In this document: positions 26,288 to 37,000 of the stretch, piece by piece | Numbering within the stretch: position 1 is the first letter of the stretch | How the letters are laid out: each line of letters opens with the position of its first letter | Assembly: GCA_013336225.1 (NCBI GenBank) | Contig: JAAXUC010000005.1 | Span: 1-59,529 of the forward strand | Direction: 5' to 3' | DNA from: Candidatus Moraniibacteriota bacterium | GTDB lineage: Bacteria; Patescibacteriota; Minisyncoccia; Moranbacterales; GWC2-37-73 | DNA: 59,529 nucleotides | Notes under the pieces: generated by a model | The model's database searches: none | What the model was told of the DNA's origin: nothing | What the model saw: only the letters and a program-made list of their open reading frames with translations | Program-made: the position numbers and the translations under genes

Positions 26288-29200
26288 ATGAAAAAAAATA
26301 ATAAAAATATTATAGTATCATTTCTAATTGCTATTTTGGCTGTGGCTGGATTTGGTTTTAACATGTCTTTAGCTGCGGTTGCTCCACAGATCAACATCTC
26401 AGCGTATGTTGTCAGCAGTAAAAATGAAGCCTTGACCAATAAGGAATATGACATTCGTTTTGCCATTTATAGGACTGACAGGCAAGCTGCTGACGCATAT
26501 CCTTCTGACAGTGATGCTGGGCAACGTGTTTGGGAGGAAACGCAAAAAGTTTTCATTCGTGACGGAGTGCTTAGCGCCTATCTTGGATCAGTGGTGCCAT
26601 TTCCGGCTGGTTTGAATTTCAATGACAATGAATATTATCTTGGAATACGCATTAACACTGATGGTGAAATTGTGCCACGAAAAAAAATTGGCAGCGTGCC
26701 ACTTGCCATGGACTCTGCTGCAGTTGGTGGTGCAACACTTGGAACAAAGGAAGGCAACATTGCTCAACTTGGAAAGGGCGGAAAATTTAATATTGGAATG
26801 TTTCCGACTGGAACTGGAAAAAATCAGTTGGTGTTGGGGAACGACTCTCGTTTTGCTGACATGAGTAATATTCATTTGCAAAATTCTGACACTGGTTCGA
26901 GCGAGTTGGTTTTCAATGTTGGTGACGGCAGTTCTCTGGCGGGAAATAATTTTGATCTTGCGGTTGGAAATAGTGGTAATAAGCCGGCGCTGCGATTTGA
27001 TGGCGGGGTTGGTAAATGGCAATATTCCAATGATGGAATAAATTTTATTGCGCTTGGGCAAGGAAACGTGGATGCTTCAGAGATTGTGACTGGAGTTTTG
27101 GGCGCACAATTTGGCGGAACTGGTCTGACAGGTTTTTCGGTAGGTGACATGTTGTTTGCAAATTCCACCACCTCTCTTGGGAAATTGGCAATTGGAAATG
27201 ATGGACAAGTGCTTTCTGTTGTGGGTGGAATTCCAACTTGGGCTGATGTCAGTGGCGCTTCACCGATAAAGCTTTTGTCAGCTCAGCATTTGGACACGAC
27301 TGCTGCAGATGTTCAGCGCGGCGCCATTATTGCTGGACAAGGTGCATCGCCAACTTGGTCATTGCTGGGACCTGGCACGTCAGGACAAATTCTTCGTTCA
27401 AATGGAGTCGGGGCAGATTTGGGCTGGGTGACTCTCTCAAAAAATGATGTTGGATTGGGCAACGTGGAAAATACCGCGCTCTCAACTTGGGTTGGATCGA
27501 CAAATATTTCAACTCTGGGAACAATTACAAATGGAACCTGGAGTGGAACCATGATCAGTGCCGCACGGGGTGGAACTGGAAATGGGACTTATGTGGTGGG
27601 AGATATTTTATATGCAACAAATTCAAACACTCTTTCTCGCTTGGGTGTTGGTATAGTTGGACAAGCCTTAATAGTTTCAGCAGGTGGAACTCCAGTATGG
27701 AGTTCGAGTGTGCCAACTTATCCGCATGATCTTTTGAATTCAACTGAGCATCCAGACACTACAACCGGAGCTGCCACGCGCGGAGATTTGATCGTAGGAA
27801 ACTCTTCGAATCTTTGGGCGAGATTGGGCAAGGGCGCAAGTGGAAACATTCTCACAATGAATGTTAATGACGTTGCTTGGAATTCAGCAGCGGGGCTTGG
27901 ACTGGCAACCTTGGCTGGGTCAGAAAGTTTGACGAACAAAACCATGGGGTCTGGTTCTAATTGGCAGGGAAATGCTGTCATGACAACATATGGCGGAACT
28001 GGAATAGGTGGTGGTTATGTTGCTGGAGATATATTATATTATTCAGCTGGCTCTGCGCTTTCTAGATTAGCTAGAGGTGCCAATGGCACAATTCTTTCGC
28101 TTTCGGGTGGTTTTCCGTCTTGGATTGCGACCACGGGAATCACCACCCTGGGAACAATCACGACTGGAACTTGGAATGGAACCGTGATTGATTTGGCGCA
28201 TGGTGGAACTGGAGCAATTGATGCTGCTGGTGCTCGCATAAATTTGGAACTTGGCGCACTTTCAACACAAAGCATGATTGATAATGGAGACTGGTCTGGC
28301 ACACAATTGGCAGTGGGTAATGGTGGAACAGGTACCACGAATGGTTCAATCACTGGCACGGGGGCACTTTCTTTTGCGGCTGGCGGCGCTAGTAATAATA
28401 TAAATTTGAATCCTACTGGAACCGGCATGGTGGCAGTAAACGCTGCGCTTGGAATTAAAGCTGGAGCGTATAGATCAATTTTTCAAGGCGCTGGAGCGCA
28501 AGGAGCTGACATTACGTACACTTTGCCAGCAGGTGCACCTGGAGATGATCAATTCTTGGGAGTCAATTCAAGCGGAATTTTGCAATGGCAATCGGTAAGT
28601 GGAGTTTCTGGGGTTGGATCAGTGACAAGTGTTGGCAGTGGCAATGGCCTTGCGGGTGGACCGATTACAGGAGCTGGAACACTTTCAATTAATTTGCTTT
28701 CAGCTAATGATGGAACTGCAACAACATCCTCCTTTTCTGGTTTGCAATTTTCTGGAGCTGCTGACAATCAGTTGGCACTTTTGCAAGGTTGCGCAACCAA
28801 TGATGTGCTTGCATGGAATGATATAGCAGGCGAATGGATGTGCGCTTCTGTTTCCGGGGTGGGCGGGCTGACTGGGCTTGGTGTGGCTGGGCAAGTTACA
28901 GTTTGGAGTGATACGGATGTGTTGACGACGCAAGCTCAACTTAATGTTAATCAAGGTGGAACTGGCGCAACCACTGCTGCAAATGCAAGAACAAATTTAG
29001 GTTTATCAATAGGAACTGATGTTCAAGCTCAAAATGCGAATTTGGCAGCAATTGCAGCTGGAACTTGGACTGGCGCAAATTCTTTGACAACTTTGGGCAC
29101 AATTACGACTGGAGCTTGGCATGGAGGAGTGGTTGCGCCATTGTATGGAGGAACCGGCATGAGTAGTTATGCTAATGGTGATTTGTTATATGCCAATGGA

Positions 29201-32200
29201 CCAAATTCTTTGACGACACTTGCTGCAGGCGCTGGAAATATTGGAAATGTTTTGATCGTCAATGGCAGCGGTTTGCCAATCTGGGGTTCCAGTGCGCCAA
29301 CTGCTGCACATACACTTTTAAATGCCTTGGAACATTCTGACACCACTGCTGGCAATCCTTTGCGCGGCGATCTTATTTTTGGAAACAGCAGTGATTTGTG
29401 GTCACGTTTGGCACATGGCGCAACGGGGGACTTGCTAACCTATAATGGAGCTGATGTGGTTTGGAATTCAACCACAAATTTGAATTTGGTGACTTCTGAT
29501 GCAGTACAAACTTTGACCAACAAGACCATGGGAGATGATTCTGATTGGCAAGGAGATGCAATCACAACAACTTATGGAGGCACGGGGTTGATAAGTTTTA
29601 CGGCTGGAGATATGCTGTATTACAATGCTGGCGTCACTTTGAGCAGACTCTTGAAGGGCACCGATGGTCAAGTGTTGGTGATGGCCTCTGGCATTCCAAC
29701 TTGGTCAAGTTCAGCTCCGGGAGCAGCGCACAATTTTCTTTCCAGCTCGCACGCTGACACAACTGCCACTGCGGTCACGCGTGGTGCCATCATTGCTGGA
29801 CAAGGTGCAGCTCCAACTTGGTCACTGCTGGGACCTGGCACAACTGGACAAATGCTTAAATCAAATGGCAATGCCGCGGATCTTTCCTGGGTAACACTTT
29901 CTAAAACAGATATTGGTTTGGGCAATGTGGAAAACACGGCGCTTTCATCTTGGGCTGGCTCATCAAACATTTCAACGCTTGGCACGATAACCAGTGGAAC
30001 CTGGAATGGAACTGCAATGGATATTTCGAGTAACACCAATCTTTCAACAGGTGGAACTTTGGCACAACTTGCTGGAGATGTGATTTCAATCAAAGAAGGA
30101 ACATTGAACACTGGAAAACTGTGCACCTTTATCACTGGCACTGGGTTGGTTTGTGACACTGATTCTGCTTCAGTTGGACATGCTTCACTCACATTTGCTG
30201 GAGCTTATGATTATTTGAGCTTGTCAGGACAACAAATTACTTTAAATCAAATCGATTTGACAACTGACGTTGCTGGATTGTTGCCAACGACGCGTGGTGG
30301 CACTGGTCTTAACACTTCCGCTGCAACAGGAGTTGCAATAGTGGATAGTGGCACATGGTCAATTGCTTCTTCGCTTGGAATCAGTAAAGGTGGCACAAAT
30401 GCAACCGCCATTGGAACTGCAGGCACAGTGGCATATTCATCAGGATCTGCCTATGCATTTTCAGCTTTGGGAACAGCTGGTCAAGCGATGATTTCCGGGG
30501 GAACTGGAGCGCCAACCTGGTTTGCACCCACAGCCGGTTCAATGATTTTTGCAGGAACGAATGGAATTTTGGAGCAAGATAATGCAAATTTATTCTGGAA
30601 TAATACAAATAAATATCTGCGCTTGGGAGCTTCGCCATATTCAATGGGCGTGGACACGACTGATGGTAACAAATTTAAAATTGCAACTGGGGATGGAATT
30701 GCAGGAAGCAGTCAATTCACGATGGACACCAATGGCGTTACTAGTATTGCCAATTTGCAACTTGGCGCGCAATCTTTTGCACAAGATTCTGGCGTGATTG
30801 CTTGGACTGACATGCCAGTGACAAGTGCGGCAACCATTGGAACCAAAGAAAGCTATATTGCCATGCTCGATGGAAATCCGATGCTGACAATCTATGGCGA
30901 ATCTGACGGAGCAGGCGGAATTCAAAATTCAAGAGTGGGAATTGGCACAGCTTCGCCAACCTCACTTTTATCGGTAGGTGCAACATCGCAGTTTCAGGTT
31001 AACAATGCAGGACAAATTTCTACCAGTGGTGGAATAAATTTAACTACCGTTAGCGGCATCGATATTAATTTTTCTGGAGCAGCTGTGGCAGAAATTGGAA
31101 CATCTGGTGCTCAAGACTTTTTTATTAACACTAATAACACTCAAAGAATTGGTATTTTGGCAAATGGCAATGTTGGCATCGGGACGACGGGACCATTATC
31201 AAAATTGAGCATTGGAGATGTCGGAGTCGCCGGTGCTGGCATCTTTAGTATCGGAAACACTTACGGTGTATATGGCCAGAGCCTTGGCGCGGGAAGTTAT
31301 GGTGTCTATGGCTTCAATAATGGTAATGGTATTGGAGGCTACTTTACTTCAGCTCTTGGTTATGCACTCGTTACTGGTATTGGCAACGTCGGAATTGGCG
31401 ATGCAACGCCAGCTTCGCTTTTCACTGTTGGTGCTTCGGATGCTTTTCAAATTAATAATGCTGGGCAAGTCGTGGCTGGAGCATGGAATGGAGCTGTAAT
31501 CGGAAGCCAATATGGCGGCACTGGACTCAACACCTCCGCTGCAACTGGAGTGGCCACAGTTAATTCTGGGACCTGGTCGATTGCTCCATCACTTGGAATT
31601 AGTAAGGGTGGCACAGCTACAAATGTGATTGGAGCACCTGGTTCGATTGCATATTCAACAGGTGATATATATGCTTTTTCATTGTCAGGAACTGCAGGAC
31701 GAGCACTGGTTTCTGGTGGAACTTTTGCGCCGACTTGGTTTGCGCCCACGGCTGGTTCAATGATTTTTGCAGGAACAAATGGAATTTTGGCTCAAGATAA
31801 TGCAAATTTATTTTGGAATAATACAAATAAATATTTGAGACTGGGTGCTTCTCCATATTCAATGGGGGTGGACACGACTGATGGAAATAAATTTAAAATA
31901 TTTCCTGGCGACGGCGTGGCTGGCACAGGCGTGTTTTCAATTGGAACTGATGGTGTGACAAGTATTGCCAGTCTTTCGATGGGAACTCAGGAGTTCCAGC
32001 AAAATTCTGGCATAATAAGCTGGATTGATATGCCAGTGACGAGCGCATCTGCAATAAACACCGTGCATAGTTACACTGCAGGACTCGATGGAAATCCAAT
32101 GTTGACAATGTATGGAAAATCCGATGGCGGCGGCGGAGTGACGAATTTGGGAGTTGGCATTGGCACAACCAGTCCACTTTCTAAATTTGATGTCAATGGC

Positions 32201-33418
32201 AGCGTGGCAATTGGAGCTTATGCGGGAATCGATGCTGCTCCAGTCAATGGTTTGATTGTTTCTGGCAATGTTGGCATCGGAATTACTGCTCCAACATATA
32301 AATTTATGGTGGATTGGAATGGTGACGGAACAAATGCTGCCTATGTCAACAATTCAAATGCTTGGACCAATGGAAGCGCTGATTATGCTGAATATTTCTA
32401 TACCAAAAGTATCGATCTGCAAAGTGGCGACGTGGTTTGTGTGGACACGCAAAATGCAAATGGAGTGAAGCGCTGTGAAAATTCCGGGGATAATAATGTG
32501 ATGGGAATTGTTTCAACTAGTCCATCGGTATTGGGAAATGCACCTGAGGGAAGAGAGAATGATAAGAATTACATAATCACAGCTATGCTTGGTCAGGTTC
32601 CCGGAAAAGTTTCCAGTGAAAATGGAGCAATTCAAATCGGAGATAATTTGACTTCAGCCAGTGCTGGAGGATATATGCGCAAGGCTAATGCGGGAGAAGC
32701 CACGGTGGGAATTGCAATGCAGAATTTTGCTGATGGAAAAGGCATAATCCAGGTTCTCATTTCACGCAGAAATCAAAGTTTGACAGTTGAAAAGGTTGAA
32801 CAGGCGGTGACTGAAAACATTGCCAGCATGAACATTCAAGATCAAGTGACAAACATTGTGAGCGACGCCAAAATTCAATTGGATGCTCAACTCGCAACTC
32901 AAATTTCAGTGTTAGACGCTCTCAAGCAGCAAGTTGCGGACGCAACCACGGTGGCTGGAAAACTTCAAGCCCAAATGGACTTGCTCAAAGAAGAAAATCA
33001 AGCTTTGGTGGATTTCACATTGGCACTTAATTTGAAATCTCTCATATATAAAGATGTTGCTGGCAATCTTGATTTGCTGGATGGAAAATTGACAGCGCAA
33101 GTTGTGGAGTCAGGCAAGCTGGTGATTTCCGTTTTGGATCAAAACGCTCGCACAATTGGTGTTGATTCCATCACTTCAATTAAAAAAGATGACAACGCCG
33201 ATGGCAAAGATGACGACACGACAAGTGATGGCAAAACTTTTTTCGTGAAAACCACCGCAACAAACTCTGCTTCCAAGGTCTTCATCACCCCAAAAGTTGC
33301 ACTTGAGCAGGGGTTGGCGGTGACTGAAATGAGAACCGGCGAAGGATTTGTTGTGACTGTGAAAAATGCGGTCACTGAAGACGTGGCTTTTGACTGGGTG
33401 ATTATGGAAGAGAAATAA
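26288..33418 (+). CDS. Giant secreted fibre-like protein, 2376 residues (cassette copy 1)
   Basis: A signal peptide (about 1-30) precedes a globular head (about 35-155) with WEETQKVFIRDGVLSAYLG and YYLGIRINTDGEIVPRKK, a pattern shared by tail-fibre-like proteins. A very long beta-rich stalk follows, built from GTWNGT...GGTG units and longer repeats (SLLGPGTSGQ..., VTLSKNDVGLGNVENTALS). Two copies of a segment with NANLFWNNTNKYLRLGASPY lie at about 1410-1640 and 1800-2000. Near 2030-2190, SADYAEYF, SGDVVCVDT and VPGKVSSENGAIQIGDNLTS resemble the Peptidase_G2-like autoprocessing or chaperone domain of phage appendages. A coiled coil and a beta domain ending FDWVIMEEK close the protein. It is probably a trimeric surface adhesin; trimerisation and cleavage are inferred. 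Confidence 0.75.
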   Translation: MKKNNKNIIVSFLIAILAVAGFGFNMSLAAVAPQINISAYVVSSKNEALTNKEYDIRFAIYRTDRQAADAYPSDSDAGQRVWEETQKVFIRDGVLSAYLGSVVPFPAGLNFNDNEYYLGIRINTDGEIVPRKKIGSVPLAMDSAAVGGATLGTKEGNIAQLGKGGKFNIGMFPTGTGKNQLVLGNDSRFADMSNIHLQNSDTGSSELVFNVGDGSSLAGNNFDLAVGNSGNKPALRFDGGVGKWQYSNDGINFIALGQGNVDASEIVTGVLGAQFGGTGLTGFSVGDMLFANSTTSLGKLAIGNDGQVLSVVGGIPTWADVSGASPIKLLSAQHLDTTAADVQRGAIIAGQGASPTWSLLGPGTSGQILRSNGVGADLGWVTLSKNDVGLGNVENTALSTWVGSTNISTLGTITNGTWSGTMISAARGGTGNGTYVVGDILYATNSNTLSRLGVGIVGQALIVSAGGTPVWSSSVPTYPHDLLNSTEHPDTTTGAATRGDLIVGNSSNLWARLGKGASGNILTMNVNDVAWNSAAGLGLATLAGSESLTNKTMGSGSNWQGNAVMTTYGGTGIGGGYVAGDILYYSAGSALSRLARGANGTILSLSGGFPSWIATTGITTLGTITTGTWNGTVIDLAHGGTGAIDAAGARINLELGALSTQSMIDNGDWSGTQLAVGNGGTGTTNGSITGTGALSFAAGGASNNINLNPTGTGMVAVNAALGIKAGAYRSIFQGAGAQGADITYTLPAGAPGDDQFLGVNSSGILQWQSVSGVSGVGSVTSVGSGNGLAGGPITGAGTLSINLLSANDGTATTSSFSGLQFSGAADNQLALLQGCATNDVLAWNDIAGEWMCASVSGVGGLTGLGVAGQVTVWSDTDVLTTQAQLNVNQGGTGATTAANARTNLGLSIGTDVQAQNANLAAIAAGTWTGANSLTTLGTITTGAWHGGVVAPLYGGTGMSSYANGDLLYANGPNSLTTLAAGAGNIGNVLIVNGSGLPIWGSSAPTAAHTLLNALEHSDTTAGNPLRGDLIFGNSSDLWSRLAHGATGDLLTYNGADVVWNSTTNLNLVTSDAVQTLTNKTMGDDSDWQGDAITTTYGGTGLISFTAGDMLYYNAGVTLSRLLKGTDGQVLVMASGIPTWSSSAPGAAHNFLSSSHADTTATAVTRGAIIAGQGAAPTWSLLGPGTTGQMLKSNGNAADLSWVTLSKTDIGLGNVENTALSSWAGSSNISTLGTITSGTWNGTAMDISSNTNLSTGGTLAQLAGDVISIKEGTLNTGKLCTFITGTGLVCDTDSASVGHASLTFAGAYDYLSLSGQQITLNQIDLTTDVAGLLPTTRGGTGLNTSAATGVAIVDSGTWSIASSLGISKGGTNATAIGTAGTVAYSSGSAYAFSALGTAGQAMISGGTGAPTWFAPTAGSMIFAGTNGILEQDNANLFWNNTNKYLRLGASPYSMGVDTTDGNKFKIATGDGIAGSSQFTMDTNGVTSIANLQLGAQSFAQDSGVIAWTDMPVTSAATIGTKESYIAMLDGNPMLTIYGESDGAGGIQNSRVGIGTASPTSLLSVGATSQFQVNNAGQISTSGGINLTTVSGIDINFSGAAVAEIGTSGAQDFFINTNNTQRIGILANGNVGIGTTGPLSKLSIGDVGVAGAGIFSIGNTYGVYGQSLGAGSYGVYGFNNGNGIGGYFTSALGYALVTGIGNVGIGDATPASLFTVGASDAFQINNAGQVVAGAWNGAVIGSQYGGTGLNTSAATGVATVNSGTWSIAPSLGISKGGTATNVIGAPGSIAYSTGDIYAFSLSGTAGRALVSGGTFAPTWFAPTAGSMIFAGTNGILAQDNANLFWNNTNKYLRLGASPYSMGVDTTDGNKFKIFPGDGVAGTGVFSIGTDGVTSIASLSMGTQEFQQNSGIISWIDMPVTSASAINTVHSYTAGLDGNPMLTMYGKSDGGGGVTNLGVGIGTTSPLSKFDVNGSVAIGAYAGIDAAPVNGLIVSGNVGIGITAPTYKFMVDWNGDGTNAAYVNNSNAWTNGSADYAEYFYTKSIDLQSGDVVCVDTQNANGVKRCENSGDNNVMGIVSTSPSVLGNAPEGRENDKNYIITAMLGQVPGKVSSENGAIQIGDNLTSASAGGYMRKANAGEATVGIAMQNFADGKGIIQVLISRRNQSLTVEKVEQAVTENIASMNIQDQVTNIVSDAKIQLDAQLATQISVLDALKQQVADATTVAGKLQAQMDLLKEENQALVDFTLALNLKSLIYKDVAGNLDLLDGKLTAQVVESGKLVISVLDQNARTIGVDSITSIKKDDNADGKDDDTTSDGKTFFVKTTATNSASKVFITPKVALEQGLAVTEMRTGEGFVVTVKNAVTEDVAFDWVIMEEK

Positions 33419-33491
33419 AAAAAGTTTATCAATTTCATAGGGTAAATAAAGTTTTTAAAGAAATATTAAAAATTAGAATTTTTATAAAGTT

Positions 33492-34013
33492 ATGTATAAG
33501 ATTGAAAATAAAAAAGTGTTTGCGTCATTTGTTGTGGTGATGATTGCCATTACGGGTGGTTTGATTTTTGGGGTTTATAATCTTGTGAAAAAATACAATC
33601 AAGTTCCGACCATCGAAAGAATGACAATTAAAGAAGCAGCAAAAGAAGGAGAGAAAAAAACAGTGCAGCTTTTGATTCAAATTGCTGACATTAAAAATGT
33701 TGAGGGTGTGCTTGAGCGCGGAGATGTGCTTTTGACGGCGGATGAAAACAAAGAATTTTCTGTGGCTGAGCAAGAAGGTTTTTTAATCATCAAGATGAGG
33801 CTCACGCAATCGCAGCAAGAGTTACTAGAACTTTCCTTAAAGGAGCAACAAGGAATCTTTGCTAAGCAAGACGACAGGCAACAACCAAAAGAAATTAAAC
33901 GCAGGAAATTTGCAGTCGACCTTGCAAAAATTGGAATTGGACCAGAGCAAAAAATGGGCAAAGTGATTACAGACAAAGTTTTTGAAGATGATGCATTGAT
34001 TGAAAAGAAATGA
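33492..34013 (+). CDS. Small membrane-anchored protein, coupled to the next gene
   Basis: A 173-residue protein of unknown family. An N-terminal membrane helix (about 9-30, VFASFVVVMIAITGGLIFGVYNL) is followed by a predicted extracellular alpha/beta region rich in Glu, Lys and Gln (IERMTIKEAAKEGEKKTVQL, LTQSQQELLELSLKEQQG). Its stop codon overlaps the ATG of the 1262-residue beta-helix protein (ATGA at 34010-34013), so the two are translationally coupled and probably work together. By analogy with the 25451/26288 pair, it may be a small membrane partner for a large secreted protein. I see no catalytic motif. Confidence 0.6.
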   Translation: MYKIENKKVFASFVVVMIAITGGLIFGVYNLVKKYNQVPTIERMTIKEAAKEGEKKTVQLLIQIADIKNVEGVLERGDVLLTADENKEFSVAEQEGFLIIKMRLTQSQQELLELSLKEQQGIFAKQDDRQQPKEIKRRKFAVDLAKIGIGPEQKMGKVITDKVFEDDALIEKK

Positions 34014-37000
34014 AATTTTTGAAATTTACAACCTATTTCTTTCTGGCTATGCTTTGCATGGTTGTTTTCAGTGCGCAAGCGCAAGCTGCTACTGCAATAT
34101 ATTACAGCGTCGGACAAAATACAACTTCACATGAAACTGACTTAGGCACTGTCACGGTTGATGCCACTGCTAGGACCGCAACTTTCACAGTCCCGCAAAT
34201 TGCAACCAATATGGGAGTGGGAGATTTGGTTACATATGCTGGCGGGAGCTGTTACATTTTTTCAAAAACTTCAACCTCAGTTTGGGGTTGCCAAAATGCA
34301 ACTGGTGGAGCTCCAATTGCTGTTACTGATGCGGAGGTCACTTCAATTGCACATGCATTTGCATCTCTGAACGCTGCAGAAATTGGCGCGCCAGCTTTGC
34401 TGGGAACTGCTGATTTGGTGGTTGGAAATTATCAACTCAATTTTCCTTGCTATTTTGATACTGGAGCTGATACAACTGGTGTTACTATTAGTGCTTATAC
34501 AACATCTGCAAGTAATCATGTCAGGATTTATACTCCAAATAACACTTCAACTGAAGTGAATCTTTCACAAAGGCATGTCGGTGCTTGGGACGAAACAAAA
34601 TATAGCTTGCAAACAACTGGTCGATCCATTGATGCTCTAAATGGGTATGTCAAAGTGGATGGCTTGCAAATGAGGAGAATTGCCAATGATACTTCCTGGG
34701 AAGCTGTCATGTGGATGCGTGGAACTGAGCAACAAGTTTCAAATTCAATTATTACAGCCAGCTTTACTGGTACATCTAGTAATGATTATGGAGTGCTTAA
34801 TAGTGCAGCTAATTTGTTATTTTTTAATAATATTATTTACGGAATTTCCAACGGATTAAATTTACTGACAGCTCTGAATGAGAATAGTGCAGGCAGTATA
34901 TATGTTTACAATAATACTATTACAAATTCATATCGTGGCATCGACGGAAATTCTAATACGATTGCAAAAAATAATATCGTTCAAAATTGCGGCGACGGAT
35001 TCACAGATTCTTTTGATGCCGCATCAAATTATAATATTTCCGATCTGGCAGCTGATGCGCCGGGAATTAATTCAAAAAATTCAACAACTGTTGCTTTTGC
35101 CGACGTTGCCAATAAGAATTTCCATCTTGCACCATTCGACATTGCTGCCAAAAATGCTGGCGCTGATCTTTCGGCTGATGCAAACTTTGCATTTAGCACT
35201 GACATTGATGGTCAAACTCGTCTCGCTGGAATTCCGCCAGCTGGCGGATGGGATATTGGCGCTGACGAAGCTGCTACCCAAGTTTTCTATTCTGTCGGAC
35301 AATCTGCCAGCGACCTTAAAACAGGCACAAATCCGACCATCAACATCATTTCCGGCGCTGCAGTCTTCTCAGAGGCTCAAACAGGTAACATCGGTGTGGG
35401 AGACCGGGTCACATATAACACCAACCAAATCGCATATATCAGCACTAAGACAAGCGCTGACAGGATGCACTGGAGCCTCGTTACCGCCACTGGAGCCCCT
35501 GCAGGCGACATTACAAATTCAGTGGTTGTTTCAATCAAGCATGAGTACACCTCACTTTCAGCTGCTGTGACTGGAGCGATGGATACAGATCATTTGAACA
35601 CTTCGGATTTGGCGATTGGAAATTATCAGCTTAATTTCCCTTGTTATTATGATTCTGGCGCAGACACAGCTACGGTGACAGTTTCTGGTTATGCAACTTC
35701 CGTAGGTAATTATATTAAAATTTATACACCATTCAATACTGCAACTGAAGCCAATAATTCTCAGCGACATCAGGGAAAATGGGATGAGGAGAGATATCGA
35801 CTTGAAGTAACGAATTCAAGAGCCATCACCGGAGTGGCTAATTTTTTCAGATTGGATGGCTTGCAAATCAAAGCTGCTTCGGACAGTTTGACTGCTGGTG
35901 CTACATCGCTCAATGGCGTCCAGCAGACTGATTTCACAGATATTCAAGCTTCAAATAATCTGGTTAATGTTGTGCGAAGTGCTGGGGCGGCTTATACTTA
36001 TGGCATTTCGGCTGGTAGAGCTGCAGGTGTAAGTGCCAATACGATTAAAGTTTGGAACAATATAGTTTTTGGTTCCAGTGGAAGCGCTGGCATTCATTTT
36101 GGTGGCCCAATCGCTTATGTTTATAACAATACAGTGAGTGGCGTGATTGATGGATATTATGCTGACAATGGGAGTCTGATGTATGTTAAAAATAGCATTG
36201 CACAAAATTGTAATCGTGGTTTTTATGGTGCCCATGCTTCATCAAATTATAATATTTCAGATCTTGTCGCTGATGCTCCTGGTGTAAATTCTAAAAATTC
36301 CACCACTGTGACTTTTCTCGATGCTGCCAATAAGGATTTTCATCTTTCTTTTCTTGATACATCAGCAAAAAATGCAGGATTAAATTTGCAAGCTGATCCA
36401 TTCTTGCATTTCTCTCAAGATATTGATGGGCAGGAGCGATCTGGAATTTGGGACATTGGTGCAGATGAAAACATAGAAATGGTGCAGCAAAAACAACTTT
36501 CAACTCCAGGCTTGGATACAGGACTGGTGGGACATTGGACTTTTGATGGCAGTGATGTGAATGGCAATGTCGCTAAAGACATTTCTGGCAACAAAAATGA
36601 CGGCACAATTGCTGGCGCCACAGTGACGCCTGGAAAATTGGGACAAGGGCTGAACTATGTCAGCTTGGGAAGTGTGGTGTCAGTTCCGGATAATGATTCC
36701 CTGGAAGGCATGACTCAATTAACCTTGAGCGCCTGGATTAATCCAAGAACCTCTGGAAATTTTGGACGCATCATTGAAAAAGGCAATGGCACGCCATATA
36801 ATTTTTATTTCATTGGAAGTAATTTGCAGTGCGATCTCGATTCCACTTCGGTGATAACGGCAAGTAATCCTTTTTCAGGTAAATATAACAGTTGGCATTT
36901 GGCGACTTGCGTCTATGATGGAGTAACTGTTGCAATTTATCTTGACGGAGCTTTAATTGCCTCTGCAGCCAGGACTGGATCAGTTGCAACTGGCGCAACC

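Noticed and set aside
27090-29600. Regular repeats in the giant gene considered as a CRISPR-like array
   Set aside because: The repeats are coding, of variable length and imperfect, and encode GTWNGT/GGTG units; there is no constant repeat-spacer geometry and no cas gene.
26288-33418. Many long antisense ORFs across the giant genes
   Set aside because: They mirror the Gly/Thr/Ala-rich codon pattern of the sense strand and have no family features.
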